DNA of 64,000 nt from an uncultured Eubacterium sp. Lineage in GTDB: Bacteria; Bacillota; Clostridia; Oscillospirales; Acutalibacteraceae. Positions 49,746-58,516 of the stretch are shown here, in pieces. The DNA lies in contig NZ_CAKSZA010000008.1 of assembly GCF_934525195.1 (NCBI RefSeq), forward strand, positions 6,615-70,614. Direction: 5' to 3'. The first letter of the stretch is position 1; each line of letters begins with the position of its first letter. The notes beneath the pieces were generated by a model. That model was not told where the DNA came from, did not search any database, and saw only the letters and a program-made list of their open reading frames with translations. The translations under genes were made by a program, and so were the position numbers.

Positions 49746-52607
49746 TTATAATGAAAATTTGTTATCAAGGTTTTTGAACAAATCAACCTGCTTTTTTGAG
49801 CCGACTACACAGAAAGAACTGTCGTTAATTGCACTTTCAAGAGTGTCTGCAAGAGCCAAAAAGTCGCTCTTTTGTGTTTCAACAATCTGCTTGCGGAGCA
49901 ACAATCTGCTTTCTTCCGATATGCCCCTAATGTAGTTGCCGTCAGCACCTATGGCAATTTGACGAGGAGTAAGAAGCGGAGAGGCACTCGACATTGCACC
50001 TATGATAAAGCCGACAAGGCTTCTGTCGGAATTTGCAAATGTGCGAAGATAATCCGCAATTTTATAATAGGTTTCAATAGAAGCCTTTGCATTTGGGTCA
50101 CGGAATGAATATGCAAAAACAGAGCCGTTGGCAACAGCCTTGAGTCCCGTGCCGTAAGCACCACCCTTTACACGCACCTCGTTCCACAAATAATCAAGCG
50201 AAACAATGTGGCTCATAAGCATAGTTTTGCCGTCATAAAGTCCACTGAAATCAGCCGCCATACCCGAAAACGAAATATCACCCGGAATAACAACGGCGTC
50301 ATTTGATTTTTTCCACGGCTTAATTTTAAGTTCGTGAGAAACGGTTGACTCACCAAGTGACGCAATAAATGATTTTATGCGGTCGTCAAATCCGTTTGCA
50401 TCATCTGCGCCGATACCTATAAGCACATTATCAGAGCCGAAAATACTTCTTGCAAACCCTTGAAGTTCGGCAATGACGGTAGGTTCAGTTTCCTGTTCTT
50501 TAAGCCAATAATAAAACGAAAAGCCCTTTGTAACTTCGTCAACAACAGCGTCATATGCAAAAGCTGTTGAGCTTCTCTTTGCCGCATACATTGATCCTGC
50601 CATAATGATTGACTGATATTGAGCTTGACGGTTTTGCTTGATTATGCCCATTATTTGCGACTCGTTGTCAAATTTGGTTGATGTTAATATTTCTTCGACA
50701 AGTTCAAGTGCTTCGCCTACATATCTGTTGAGTGCGCTGAACGAAACAACAAACTTTATTTTGCCGTTCTTTGACGAATTGTATTCCGCAAACGGCAAAA
50801 CAGAAAACGAGATGTTTCCGCATTTTGCCATAAGCTCTGTTTTCAAATCCACAGCGTTGTGATGAGCCGTGTCAAGTTCACCCAAAAGTTTTGACAAAAG
50901 CGAAAGTTTTGGCAAATCAGCCTCCTCTACGCCCGTAATGTCAAAATACATTTTTATATATGCAATACCGTCAGTTTGGATTGAGTGCTTGATGAGTTTG
51001 CCGTCAATCTCTGTCGGAAGCGGTTCGGGCTTAACCTCAATATCGTCAAGAGTAATCATCGGCATTTTTGCCAAATCCTCAGGCGAATCAACGCTCGACT
51101 GCCATTCGTCAAGTTTTTTCTGTTCGTTTTTGTAATACTCAACATCAGCGTTGCTCCAAGAATTCTTGACAGCTTCAAGTCTTGCCTTTTCGTCTGCTCG
51201 GTCGCTGTCGCCGACTGTATATGACGGCTTTGCAAGAAGAACACAACGGTGCTTGTTGTCAAAGAAAACTTCGCTGATCAGCTGTTCAAAATAGCCGTTT
51301 TCAGCCTTTTTACGCAAGGTTTCAAAAATGTCGCCGACAAGAACATTGGTTGTGGTTTCGCCGTCATAAAGCCATGTTTCAAGCGAAAGCATAGCATACA
51401 TAAGTCCACGAGGATAGCCAAAATCCTTTTCCTTGAGTTCAAATTCAAAATTGGAAATTACGGCTTCAAGCTGTTTTTTGTCGAGTCCGTTTGATTGAAG
51501 TTCACGCAACTTTTGATTTACAAAATCGTATATTTCATCAGCCTTGTTTTCGTCAATATTCTTCAAATCAATCGCAATATAAGGCTGAAGTATTCCGTCA
51601 ACCACTTGAATAGAAGCGTCCTCGGCATAGCCTTTTTCAAGCAAAGCGGAAGTGAGATACGACTGATTGTTATTGCAAAGATAACGGGCAAGAATTCGTG
51701 TTGCATATATCTTTTCTTTTTCGTCAAACTTGCCGACAACATATCCCATTTGAAGCGAACTTTGATTTTCGAGCGGCATATCCTTTGACTGTTCAAACAT
51801 AACCTCAACCTTACCTGCATCAACGGGAGTTTGAATGTTTGGAAGTTCGCTCGGCTCAATAGCGTCAAAATTGCAGAGATATTCTCTGTCGATGAACTCA
51901 GTCACCTTTTCAATATCCAAATCACCGTCAAGAATGATATAGCTGTTTGACGGATGATAATATTTTTTGTGTCCGTTGATGAACTGCTCATAGGTAAGTG
52001 ACGGGATTTTGCTTGGATGTCCGCCAGATTCCCTGCTGTAGCAATTATCAGGGAACAACGCACGGCAAAGTGCATTTTCCTTCACAGAATCCGCGTCGGC
52101 ATACACACCTTTCATCTCGTTAAAAACAACGCCCTTGTAGGAAATATCGCCATTTTCATCAAACTCATAATGCCAGCCCTCTTGATAAAAAATCTCAGGT
52201 TTGGTGTAAATTGACGGATAGAACACCGCATCCAAATACACCTCCATAAGATTGAAAAAGTCCTTGTCATTTTTGCTTGAAATAGGATACATTGTTTTAT
52301 CGCTGAAAGTGAGAGCGTTCAAAAATGTATTCATACTGTTTTTGATAAGCTCAACAAACGGCTCTTTTACAGGAAATTTTTTTGAGCCGCACAAAACGCT
52401 GTGCTCCAAAATATGAAAAATTCCGGTGTCGTCACTCGGAACTGTTCTGAATGCGATGGAAAAAGTCTTGTTATTGTCGGGTCTGTCGAGCCACAAAAGT
52501 CTTGCACCTGATTTTTCGTGCTTCATTTCGATAATTCTGCCTTTAAGCTCGGCAACCTCTTTTACTTCAAGGATTTTAAATCCGTTCATATTGTCGTTAA
52601 TCTTCAT
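49746..52607 (-). CDS. M16C-family insulinase-like metallopeptidase
   Basis: A 953-residue zinc peptidase of the presequence-protease type. The inverted zinc motif HILEH is at 65-69 with the downstream ligand Glu in the FNEMKGVYAD region, followed by three more M16-like domains forming the closed chamber; the late RVKGGAYG motif is present. No signal peptide, so it is cytoplasmic and probably degrades peptides. GGAGG precedes the ATG. It is monocistronic, divergent from the sodium symporter gene. Confidence 0.92.
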   Translation of the reverse strand: MKINDNMNGFKILEVKEVAELKGRIIEMKHEKSGARLLWLDRPDNNKTFSIAFRTVPSDDTGIFHILEHSVLCGSKKFPVKEPFVELIKNSMNTFLNALTFSDKTMYPISSKNDKDFFNLMEVYLDAVFYPSIYTKPEIFYQEGWHYEFDENGDISYKGVVFNEMKGVYADADSVKENALCRALFPDNCYSRESGGHPSKIPSLTYEQFINGHKKYYHPSNSYIILDGDLDIEKVTEFIDREYLCNFDAIEPSELPNIQTPVDAGKVEVMFEQSKDMPLENQSSLQMGYVVGKFDEKEKIYATRILARYLCNNNQSYLTSALLEKGYAEDASIQVVDGILQPYIAIDLKNIDENKADEIYDFVNQKLRELQSNGLDKKQLEAVISNFEFELKEKDFGYPRGLMYAMLSLETWLYDGETTTNVLVGDIFETLRKKAENGYFEQLISEVFFDNKHRCVLLAKPSYTVGDSDRADEKARLEAVKNSWSNADVEYYKNEQKKLDEWQSSVDSPEDLAKMPMITLDDIEVKPEPLPTEIDGKLIKHSIQTDGIAYIKMYFDITGVEEADLPKLSLLSKLLGELDTAHHNAVDLKTELMAKCGNISFSVLPFAEYNSSKNGKIKFVVSFSALNRYVGEALELVEEILTSTKFDNESQIMGIIKQNRQAQYQSIIMAGSMYAAKRSSTAFAYDAVVDEVTKGFSFYYWLKEQETEPTVIAELQGFARSIFGSDNVLIGIGADDANGFDDRIKSFIASLGESTVSHELKIKPWKKSNDAVVIPGDISFSGMAADFSGLYDGKTMLMSHIVSLDYLWNEVRVKGGAYGTGLKAVANGSVFAYSFRDPNAKASIETYYKIADYLRTFANSDRSLVGFIIGAMSSASPLLTPRQIAIGADGNYIRGISEESRLLLRKQIVETQKSDFLALADTLESAINDSSFCVVGSKKQVDLFKNLDNKFSL

Positions 52608-52630
52608 AATTAATCCTCCGTACTCTTTTG

Positions 52631-52658
52631 ATTATAGCATAGTCCATAAAAAAATCAA
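52631..52658 (-). promoter_or_regulatory. Promoter of the M16 peptidase gene
   Basis: Minus-strand -35 TTGATT (52658-52653), 16-base spacer ending in TATGC, -10 TATAAT (52636-52631), about 24 bases before the start codon. Confidence 0.7.
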
Positions 52659-52712
52659 ATACACAAATTTGTTTCAATTAATATTATTCGTCAAAATAAA
52701 GACTTTTTATCC

Positions 52713-52740
52713 TTGACACAAAAAGTTTTTATGGTAGAAT
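52713..52740 (+). promoter_or_regulatory. Promoter of the sodium symporter gene
   Basis: -35 TTGACA (52713-52718), 16-base spacer, -10 TAGAAT (52735-52740), 43 bases before the ATG. Confidence 0.7.
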
Positions 52741-52783
52741 TAGTGTACTGACTTTTTATAAAAAAGAAGAGAGGGCTTTATTA

Positions 52784-54259
52784 ATGGAAAAAAGAGAGCA
52801 ATTTGCCTCACGACTCGGATTCATCCTTGTTTCTGCGGGATGTGCGGTCGGCATAGGCAATGTATGGAAATTCCCTTACATCTGCGGAATGTACGGCGGA
52901 GCGGCATTTATAGTTATGTACTTGCTGTTTCTCATCATTCTCGGCTTCCCGATTTTGGTTGCAGAATTTGCAGTCGGCAGAGGCAGTCAGATGGGTATGG
53001 GCAGAGCATTTGAAAAACTTGAGCCAAAAGGCACAAAGTGGCACAACCTCAAATGGATAAGCATTATCGGATGTTATTTGCTTATGTCGTTCTACACAAT
53101 GGTAGGCGGATGGATGCTTTACTATGCGTATCTCGAAATAGCAGGCAAACTTTCGGGACTTGATGTTGACGGAGTAGCAAACGCATTTTCAACAATGCTG
53201 TCACAGCCTCAAACAATGGGCTTGTGGGCATTTATCGCAATTATTTTATCGTTTGCGGTTTGTGCACTCGGTGTAAAAAACGGCGTTGAAAAAATCACAA
53301 AAGTTATGATGTCGCTCCTTGTTGTTCTTATGGTTGCGCTTGCAATCAACTCGGCAACACTTCCCAATGCAAGCGAGGGTATCAAATTCTACCTTGTTCC
53401 AAACTTCAGCGTTGTAAAACAAACAGGCTTCGGCACGGCTGTATTTGCCGCTATGTCGCACGCATTCTTCACTCTCAGCCTTGGTATCGGCGCTATGGAA
53501 ATCTTTGGTAGTTATCTCGACAAAAAGAAGCGTCTCGGCGGTGAAGCGGTGAGCGTTATGGTGCTCGACACATTCGTTGCGCTTATGGCAGGTTTCATCA
53601 TCATTCCGGCGTGCTTTGCGTTTGGCGTTAAGCCTGACAGCGGTCCGTCACTCCTCTTTATCACACTTCCAAATGTATTCAACAAAATGGCAGGTGGCAG
53701 AATTTGGGGCGCATTGTTCTTCATCTTTATGTCGTTTGCCGCACTTTCAACCATCATTGCCGTGTTTGAAAACCTCATTGCCGCATTTATGGATATGAAA
53801 GGCTGGTCAAGGCCAAAATCAGTTGCGGTCAACTTTGGTATCATCACCGCAATAAGCATCCCTGCAATCCTCGGTTTCAACCTTTGGTCAAAGGTTCAGC
53901 TTCTCGGCGAGGGCACAGGAATTATGGATGTTGAGGACTTCATTGTTTCGTACAATCTTCTTCCGCTTGGCAGTTTGGTATTTGTTATGTTCTGCGTCAG
54001 AAAGAACGGATGGGGCTTTGAAAACTTCATCAAGGAAGCAAACGCAGGCGAGGGACTCAAGTTTCCTAACTGGGCAAGAGCATATATGCAATATGTTTTG
54101 CCGATTGTTGTTATCATTGTTTACCTCAAAGGATACTATGATTTCTTTGCAAATCACGAACCGGCACAAAGAATCGCTTGGATGGCATTTGCCGTTCTCC
54201 TTATGCTTGTGATATTCGGCATAGTGTTCTTAACAGGCAGAAAGAAAAAATCAGCATAA
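52784..54259 (+). CDS. Neurotransmitter:sodium symporter family transporter
   Basis: A 491-residue NSS/SNF transporter with about 12 helices. The start REQFASRLGFILVSAGCAVGIGNVWKFPY is the family signature, with the unwound helix 1 that binds Na+ and substrate; AFFTLSLGIGAM in helix 6 is the matching half. Bacterial members usually import amino acids such as Trp, Tyr or Met; the substrate here is not predictable. GAGAGGG is upstream of the ATG. Structured repeat copy 4 begins 13 bases after the stop codon. Confidence 0.93.
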   Translation: MEKREQFASRLGFILVSAGCAVGIGNVWKFPYICGMYGGAAFIVMYLLFLIILGFPILVAEFAVGRGSQMGMGRAFEKLEPKGTKWHNLKWISIIGCYLLMSFYTMVGGWMLYYAYLEIAGKLSGLDVDGVANAFSTMLSQPQTMGLWAFIAIILSFAVCALGVKNGVEKITKVMMSLLVVLMVALAINSATLPNASEGIKFYLVPNFSVVKQTGFGTAVFAAMSHAFFTLSLGIGAMEIFGSYLDKKKRLGGEAVSVMVLDTFVALMAGFIIIPACFAFGVKPDSGPSLLFITLPNVFNKMAGGRIWGALFFIFMSFAALSTIIAVFENLIAAFMDMKGWSRPKSVAVNFGIITAISIPAILGFNLWSKVQLLGEGTGIMDVEDFIVSYNLLPLGSLVFVMFCVRKNGWGFENFIKEANAGEGLKFPNWARAYMQYVLPIVVIIVYLKGYYDFFANHEPAQRIAWMAFAVLLMLVIFGIVFLTGRKKKSA

Positions 54260-54271
54260 AATATAAAAAGG

Positions 54272-54495
54272 CTGTTGAGAAAGTTTCTGAATTTCGTTTT
54301 CTTGCGAAGGAAGATGTACGATGGTACCTCGACTGAGCAAAAAATGAAAAACGCCAAAAATGCCGTAGGTCCGATACCTACGGCATTTTTAAAACCCCAC
54401 CGTCAACACTTCGTGTTGCCACCTCCCCTTTTAAAAAATGGGAGGCATAATTTGGTTAATTATATTTTGTCGTGTTTTAGGAGCTTTATCGACAG
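54272..54495. repeat. Dispersed structured repeat, copy 4
   Basis: A 224 bp member of the family, between the symporter gene and a convergent glycosylase gene. Ends CTGTTGAGAAAGTTTCTGAA and TTTAGGAGCTTTATCGACAG pair with each other. The hairpin TTGCGA...TGTAC/GTACC...GAGCAA differs from copy 1 inside its arms. The central hairpin GCCGTAGGT/ACCTACGGC (54357-54390) equals copy 1, and the last parts (CAACACTTCGTGTTGCCACC, CCTCCCC...GGGAGG) match copy 3. Confidence 0.85.
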
Positions 54496-54499
54496 TCTG

Positions 54500-54524
54500 A
54501 GGCGGTTTGTTCCGCCTTTTTTAT
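54500..54524 (+). terminator. Terminator after the symporter gene and repeat copy 4
   Basis: GGCGG, a six-base loop, CCGCC, then TTTTTTATTTTT on the plus strand. It overlaps the 3' end of the convergent glycosylase gene. Confidence 0.75.
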
Positions 54525-54997
54525 TTTTGTATTATTTTCCATTCTTTGCACAATTTATCAAGCGACCACTGTGCGTTAGCAGGGCTTGTTGACGGCAGGC
54601 ATTCGGCTGAAATGCCGACGGTTTGTTCAATGTATTTTTTGTACAGTTCGTCTGCCTTTTTGCCGTTTGTGAATATTCGCTCGATATGAGATTTTTGAAC
54701 AATATCGGCAATATCATTCGGCACAACATTTTTTATACTGCTGTCGCTTGAGCCGACAATGTCGCAAGAATGAATCACATCCCACACGGCTATTCCGTTT
54801 GCAAGGAGCATTGCTTTTTTCTCATCAATGGTTTGAGGCACGGGGCAGTTGCAAACATTGGCAACCACTTTCCAAAATCGGTTTTGTTTATGCCCATAGA
54901 AAAAGCCTTCTTCCCTTGATTTAACTGACGGGAATGAGCCTAAAATCAACACTTTGGAGTTTTCATCCCAAACGGGCGGTATCGTGTGTAAGGTCAT
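54521..54997 (-). CDS. DNA-deoxyinosine glycosylase (UDG superfamily)
   Basis: A 158-residue member of the uracil-DNA glycosylase superfamily, Mug-like / deoxyinosine glycosylase branch, acting in base-excision repair. The N-terminal VLILGSFPSVKSREEGFFYGHKQNRFW holds the water-activating loop (GSFPS) and the base pocket; the late motif is ECLPSTSPANAQWS. Length is normal. No operon partner. Confidence 0.85.
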   Translation of the reverse strand: MTLHTIPPVWDENSKVLILGSFPSVKSREEGFFYGHKQNRFWKVVANVCNCPVPQTIDEKKAMLLANGIAVWDVIHSCDIVGSSDSSIKNVVPNDIADIVQKSHIERIFTNGKKADELYKKYIEQTVGISAECLPSTSPANAQWSLDKLCKEWKIIQK

Positions 54998-55118
54998 AAT
55001 TCACCTGCTTTTCTGCATTTTCTAAACAAATTATACACCGAAAACGAAAAACATACAACATATTTACAAAGAAGCGGAGATTTGATATATTAGTTACATA
55101 ACACAAACGAGGTAGAAT

Positions 55119-55553
55119 ATGAAAATTTTGATTGACGCAGACGGTTGCCCTGTTGTTAAGCAAGCGACCCAAATTGCAAAAGAGAATAATATTGAAGTCG
55201 TGATTTTTTGCGACACAAGCCACATCATAAACAGCGACTATGCACAAATAATCACTGTTTCAAAGGGTGCGGACAGCGTTGACTTTGCACTTGTGAACGA
55301 AGTGCAAAGCGGTGACATTGTCGTGACTCAGGACTACGGACTTGCGGCAATGGTGCTGTCAAAAGGCGGAAAAGCAATCACGCAAAACGGAATGATAATT
55401 TCAGACGGCAACCTCGGACTTTTGCTGACATCAAGATACGAATCGAAAAAAGCGAGAATGTCGGGTGCTCACCTGAAAGGGCCGAAAAAACGAACAATAC
55501 AAAACGATGAAGCTTTTATCAAATCGTTCAAATCTTTGTTATGTGTTGATTAA
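55119..55553 (+). CDS. YaiI/YqxD family protein (DUF188)
   Basis: A 144-residue PIN-like DUF188 protein. It begins with MKILIDADGCPVVK and has FCDTSH, DIVVTQDYGLAAMVL and SRYESKKARMSGAHLKGPKKRT, all typical of this family, whose function is not known; the Asp residues suggest a metal-dependent nuclease fold. GAGGT precedes the ATG. Confidence 0.92.
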   Translation: MKILIDADGCPVVKQATQIAKENNIEVVIFCDTSHIINSDYAQIITVSKGADSVDFALVNEVQSGDIVVTQDYGLAAMVLSKGGKAITQNGMIISDGNLGLLLTSRYESKKARMSGAHLKGPKKRTIQNDEAFIKSFKSLLCVD

Positions 55554-55602
55554 TATGCACAAAAGTTAAAACTATAGTTGAATAGTGAACATTTTATTAA
55601 CA

Positions 55603-55629
55603 TTAGCACTCTGCCCTTGACAGTGCTAA
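55603..55629. promoter_or_regulatory. CIRCE operator of hsp20
   Basis: TTAGCACTC, nine bases, CAGTGCTAA: matches the HrcA operator CIRCE (TTAGCACTC-N9-GAGTGCTAA) at all but one position. It overlaps the -35 box of the hsp20 promoter. Confidence 0.88.
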
Positions 55630-55645
55630 TTAATAGTGTTATAGT
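55617..55645 (+). promoter_or_regulatory. Promoter of hsp20
   Basis: -35 TTGACA (55617-55622), 17-base spacer, -10 TATAGT (55640-55645). The CIRCE operator covers the -35 box. The transcript would have a leader of about 130 bases. Confidence 0.8.
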
Positions 55646-55686
55646 ATAGTCAGAACAAAGGAAAGGAAGTCAAGGAGAAGAAAAAA

Positions 55687-55770
55687 GAGGCAACAGCCTC
55701 AATGAACTCCGCTTTGTTTCCACATCCCGAGTTCATAAAAAACAGGTTTCAATATGGTGTTTTTTATGAA
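55687..55770 (+). promoter_or_regulatory. Structured 5' leader of hsp20
   Basis: The leader can form GAGGC/GCCTC (55687-55700), then either an 8 bp stem ATGAACTC/GAGTTCAT (55702-55709 with 55729-55736) or a 13 bp stem TTCATAAAAAACA/TGTTTTTTATGAA (55732-55744 with 55758-55770). The last two use the same bases 55732-55736 and exclude each other. The 13 bp stem ends right before the AGGAG ribosome binding site (55771-55775). A temperature-responsive switch is possible but not shown. Confidence 0.55.
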
Positions 55771-55784
55771 AGGAGCGATGACTT

Positions 55785-56240
55785 ATGTTGATGCCTAGCG
55801 TATTTGGTAAAGATTTGTTCGATGACTTTTTCGATTTTCCGTTTTATGACGACAAAGAAATGGATAAGCTTGAAAAGAAGCTTTATGGTCACAGAAGCAA
55901 GAATCTCATGAAAACAGATGTTCAGGAAACTGAAAACGGTTATGTTTTGGAAATGGATTTGCCCGGCTTCTCAAAGAATGAGGTTAAGGCTTCACTCAAA
56001 GACGGATATCTAACAATCAAGGCTGAAAAAGGTCTTGACAAAAATGAAAAAGACGAAAAAAACGCAAAATATATCCGCAGGGAGCGTTATGCAGGTTCGT
56101 GTGAAAGAAGCTTTTATGTCGGCGATATAAACGAAGCTGACATCAAGGGCGAGTTTAAGCACGGTATCCTTAAATTGACAATTCCAAAGGAACAGCCAAA
56201 GAAAGAAATCGATACAACAAAATATATCGAGCTTGACTGA
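55785..56240 (+). CDS. hsp20: Small heat shock protein Hsp20
   Basis: A 151-residue alpha-crystallin-type holdase that binds unfolding proteins. The crystallin domain spans about 42-140 with DVQETENGYVLEMDLPGFSKNEVKASLKDGYLTIKAEK and the conserved FKHGILKLTIPK; the last residues lack a clear IxI motif (TTKYIELD). A 12-residue acidic/aromatic segment (FDDFFDFPFYDD) lies near the N-terminus. AAAGGAG is nine bases before the ATG. Expression is controlled by a CIRCE operator and perhaps by the folded leader. Confidence 0.93.
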   Translation: MLMPSVFGKDLFDDFFDFPFYDDKEMDKLEKKLYGHRSKNLMKTDVQETENGYVLEMDLPGFSKNEVKASLKDGYLTIKAEKGLDKNEKDEKNAKYIRRERYAGSCERSFYVGDINEADIKGEFKHGILKLTIPKEQPKKEIDTTKYIELD

Positions 56241-56272
56241 TTAAACAAATTGTTTTTCCCTTACAATACGAA

Positions 56273-56304
56273 GTGCCACAGGCTTTTGCCTGTGGCATTT
56301 TTTA
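56273..56304 (+). terminator. Terminator of hsp20
   Basis: TGCCACAGGC/GCCTGTGGCA perfect stem with a short loop, then TTTTTTATTATC. Confidence 0.88.
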
Positions 56305-56331
56305 TTATCTGCTCTTGATTAATTTTCAAGT

Positions 56332-57186
56332 TCATTTTTGTATATCCGCTGTCGGTTTCAAGCCATTGTCAAAATCAAATTTTACACCGTTCAAATCGGC
56401 TGTGCAAAATAGTTTTGTACCGATTTCATCAATCAATCTGTGCTTTATGTGAGGGTAAACTTTCTTTTCAAAATTGCAAACAACGCTATATTTCGGTAAG
56501 AGAGTTTTCAGCCATTTTCTGCTTGAAGAAAACGGGTAACCGTGATGACCGACCTTGAGAATATCGACTTTTCCGATTTTGCCTGCAAGGCGATATTCGT
56601 CAAAATCCTTATTATTGAGGTCACCTGCAAGCAAAGAACGAAAGCCGTTACATTCAAGCAAAGTGACAACGCTGTTGACATTTTCGCCATATTTCACAAG
56701 GCGTTTTTTATATTTTCCGTTATAAAAAGTAACTTTAAAATCGCCGAGCGTCGTTTGGAGTTCGTCAAAATCTTCAACAATTTCAACATTATTTTCAATC
56801 AAGGCATTTTTCATTTGCTCGTAAACCTCGGTATTATCCCAACTGAGCCTTTCGTAAATGAAAATGTCTTTTTCGTTATACGGTTTCAGATACGCCTTTT
56901 TGACATTGATTTTTGGATGATTAATCACCGTGTCAAATCCGCCTATATGGTCGGAATGTGCGTGTGTGCCAACAACAAAATCAAGAGTCACCGTACCGTC
57001 AGCCGAAGCACAATTTTTAAGCAAATAATCACAAACTTCTTCCTCATAACCGGGATAATTCAAATGAGGTTTATTTGCCGGATAATCCGAATCTTCTCCT
57101 GCATCAACCATTGCAAAGTGTCCGTTGCTTTCGATGATAATGCAATCCGATGAACCCGTATTTAAAAAATGAATAAAATTGCTCAT
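56332..57186 (-). CDS. Metallo-beta-lactamase fold hydrolase, ComEC C-terminal type
   Basis: A 284-residue cytoplasmic MBL protein with THAHSDHIGG (His75, His77, Asp79, His80) and later ligands in LLAGDLNNKD and KVGHHGYPFSS. It resembles the free-standing ComEC/Rec2 hydrolase domain; no membrane part is present. Its substrate could be DNA or a nucleotide, but is unknown. The start overlaps the HAD gene by four bases, placing it last in the GtrA operon. Confidence 0.82.
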   Translation of the reverse strand: MSNFIHFLNTGSSDCIIIESNGHFAMVDAGEDSDYPANKPHLNYPGYEEEVCDYLLKNCASADGTVTLDFVVGTHAHSDHIGGFDTVINHPKINVKKAYLKPYNEKDIFIYERLSWDNTEVYEQMKNALIENNVEIVEDFDELQTTLGDFKVTFYNGKYKKRLVKYGENVNSVVTLLECNGFRSLLAGDLNNKDFDEYRLAGKIGKVDILKVGHHGYPFSSSRKWLKTLLPKYSVVCNFEKKVYPHIKHRLIDEIGTKLFCTADLNGVKFDFDNGLKPTADIQK

Positions 57187-58442
57187 ACCGCTTCCCTCTC
57201 AATATAGCACATTATATTTTCATCATTTGAGCAAATGATTTTGTCGGCAAGCGCCTTGATTTCCTCGCAAGCATTTGCAACCGCATATTTCTTTGCTTCT
57301 GTATTGAAAGCTGTCAAATCGTTCTTGCTGTCACCCACCACCGTAACATTCTTGATATCAAAGCCCGCAATTCGGCACAGTTCTCGCAACGCCGAGCCTT
57401 TGTTTATGCCCTTTAGCATAATTTCCAAATTGTTCGTCATCGAAGTTGTAATTTCAATTTCGTCAAACTCTTTCTTCAATCTTTCGTAACATTCCGAGCG
57501 CTCATCTTGATTTCTGAAAAACACATCAAACATTTCTGTTTTGAAATCGAGGTTAAAAATCATTTCTTTTATACTGTCGCAAACCCGTCTGCTTTTGTAC
57601 ATTTCGGGGATGAATTCGCTGTCGATTTTGTAATATTCAAACGATTTTTGCGAAAAATCAGCAGTTTCAACATACGGCGCACCGTTTGTATAAAGTTCAA
57701 TAAAAGTTTTGTAATCGTTCAAAACCTTGTAAATCTTAAATGCTGTTTCGTTTGAAATTGTGCGGTATTCAATTATACCTTTTTCTCTGTGATAAATTCC
57801 TGCACCGTTTGAAAAAACGATATATTCCACGTCCTTGCAATCCCGCAATTCTTTAGGCACTTCGTACAAAGTTCTTCCCGTAAGCAAAATAATCTTTGTT
57901 CCCTTTTGTGCAAGTCGTTCAATTGCGTGCAGATTTTCCTCACTAATGTCAGTATTGCTTTTTAGCAATGTTCCGTCAAGGTCAGACGCTATAATCATAG
58001 ATACTTTTTGCACTTGCCTTTCTTTTTTATTTATTTGTATTATATATCTTTCCATAGGATAAGTCCATATTGTCGGAATGTTGATAATCACAAACTTTGA
58101 CACCATCTCAATGGTAGGTGACGACATACCGTGTGATGTGATATATGTGCCAAACATTCCGCCGAGATACGAACTGACAAGTATATTAAATATTGCCAAT
58201 GCGGCGTACAAAACAGAACTGTACAAGGGGTTTATGTTTGATTTAAAAATCACTTTTCTGTTTATCAAATACGCCGCAATGTAACCGATTGATGTTGAAA
58301 TAAGATACGAATACAAATATCCCTTGTACCTTATTCCGAGGAGCGACAGCAAAGCCGACTCAGGCAACGGGGCGTTTTGAACACGACATACAGCATAAAC
58401 ATATAGCTGACTATATCGAGCACCGAGGTCACAACAACGCAA
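57183..58442 (-). CDS. GtrA-like domain fused to Cof-type HAD hydrolase (5' end out of frame)
   Basis: The open frame encodes the rear part of a GtrA membrane domain (from VQNAPLPESALLSLLGIRYKG, three helices, to WTYPMERYIIQINKK) joined without a stop to a Cof-type HAD phosphatase (from 57998: IASDLDGTLLKSNTDIS, LLTGRT, then GINKGSALRELC and VVGDSKNDLTAF). The start of this frame is not genuine: the first part of GtrA lies in another frame at 58331-58516 with a good ribosome binding site. One base added in the A4 run at 58375-58378 would join them. Whether the HAD part is made, for example from Met149, is unclear. The substrate is unknown; HAD-Cof enzymes dephosphorylate sugar phosphates and the like. 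Confidence 0.7.
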   Translation of the reverse strand: MRCCDLGARYSQLYVYAVCRVQNAPLPESALLSLLGIRYKGYLYSYLISTSIGYIAAYLINRKVIFKSNINPLYSSVLYAALAIFNILVSSYLGGMFGTYITSHGMSSPTIEMVSKFVIINIPTIWTYPMERYIIQINKKERQVQKVSMIIASDLDGTLLKSNTDISEENLHAIERLAQKGTKIILLTGRTLYEVPKELRDCKDVEYIVFSNGAGIYHREKGIIEYRTISNETAFKIYKVLNDYKTFIELYTNGAPYVETADFSQKSFEYYKIDSEFIPEMYKSRRVCDSIKEMIFNLDFKTEMFDVFFRNQDERSECYERLKKEFDEIEITTSMTNNLEIMLKGINKGSALRELCRIAGFDIKNVTVVGDSKNDLTAFNTEAKKYAVANACEEIKALADKIICSNDENIMCYIEREAV

Positions 58443-58516
58443 ATATTAAACTTGAGGAATTTCCACAATTCCGACTTCTTTGCAGACTTCGGATTTGTTT
58501 TGAGGCTTGTTGTCAT
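58331..58516 (-). pseudogene. Frameshifted N-terminal part of the GtrA-HAD gene
   Basis: Starts at ATG 58516 with AGAAGGA upstream and encodes MTTSLKTNPKSAKKSELWK followed by FLKFNICVVVTSVLDIVSYMFMLYVVFKT, a GtrA first helix pair that matches its upstream paralogue (EIWKFIKFTFTG...YMLLQYVVFKS). After VVFKT the frame leaves the family and stops soon. A base missing from the run of four A at 58375-58378 explains it. It overlaps the end of the preceding GtrA gene by 71 bases. Could be a real mutation, phase variation or a sequencing error. Confidence 0.7.

Noticed and set aside
58370..58385. Programmed -1 ribosomal frameshift in the GtrA-HAD gene
   Set aside because: The site TTC AAA ACG lacks a proper X XXY YYZ heptamer that would re-pair after a -1 slip; a missing base in the A run is simpler.
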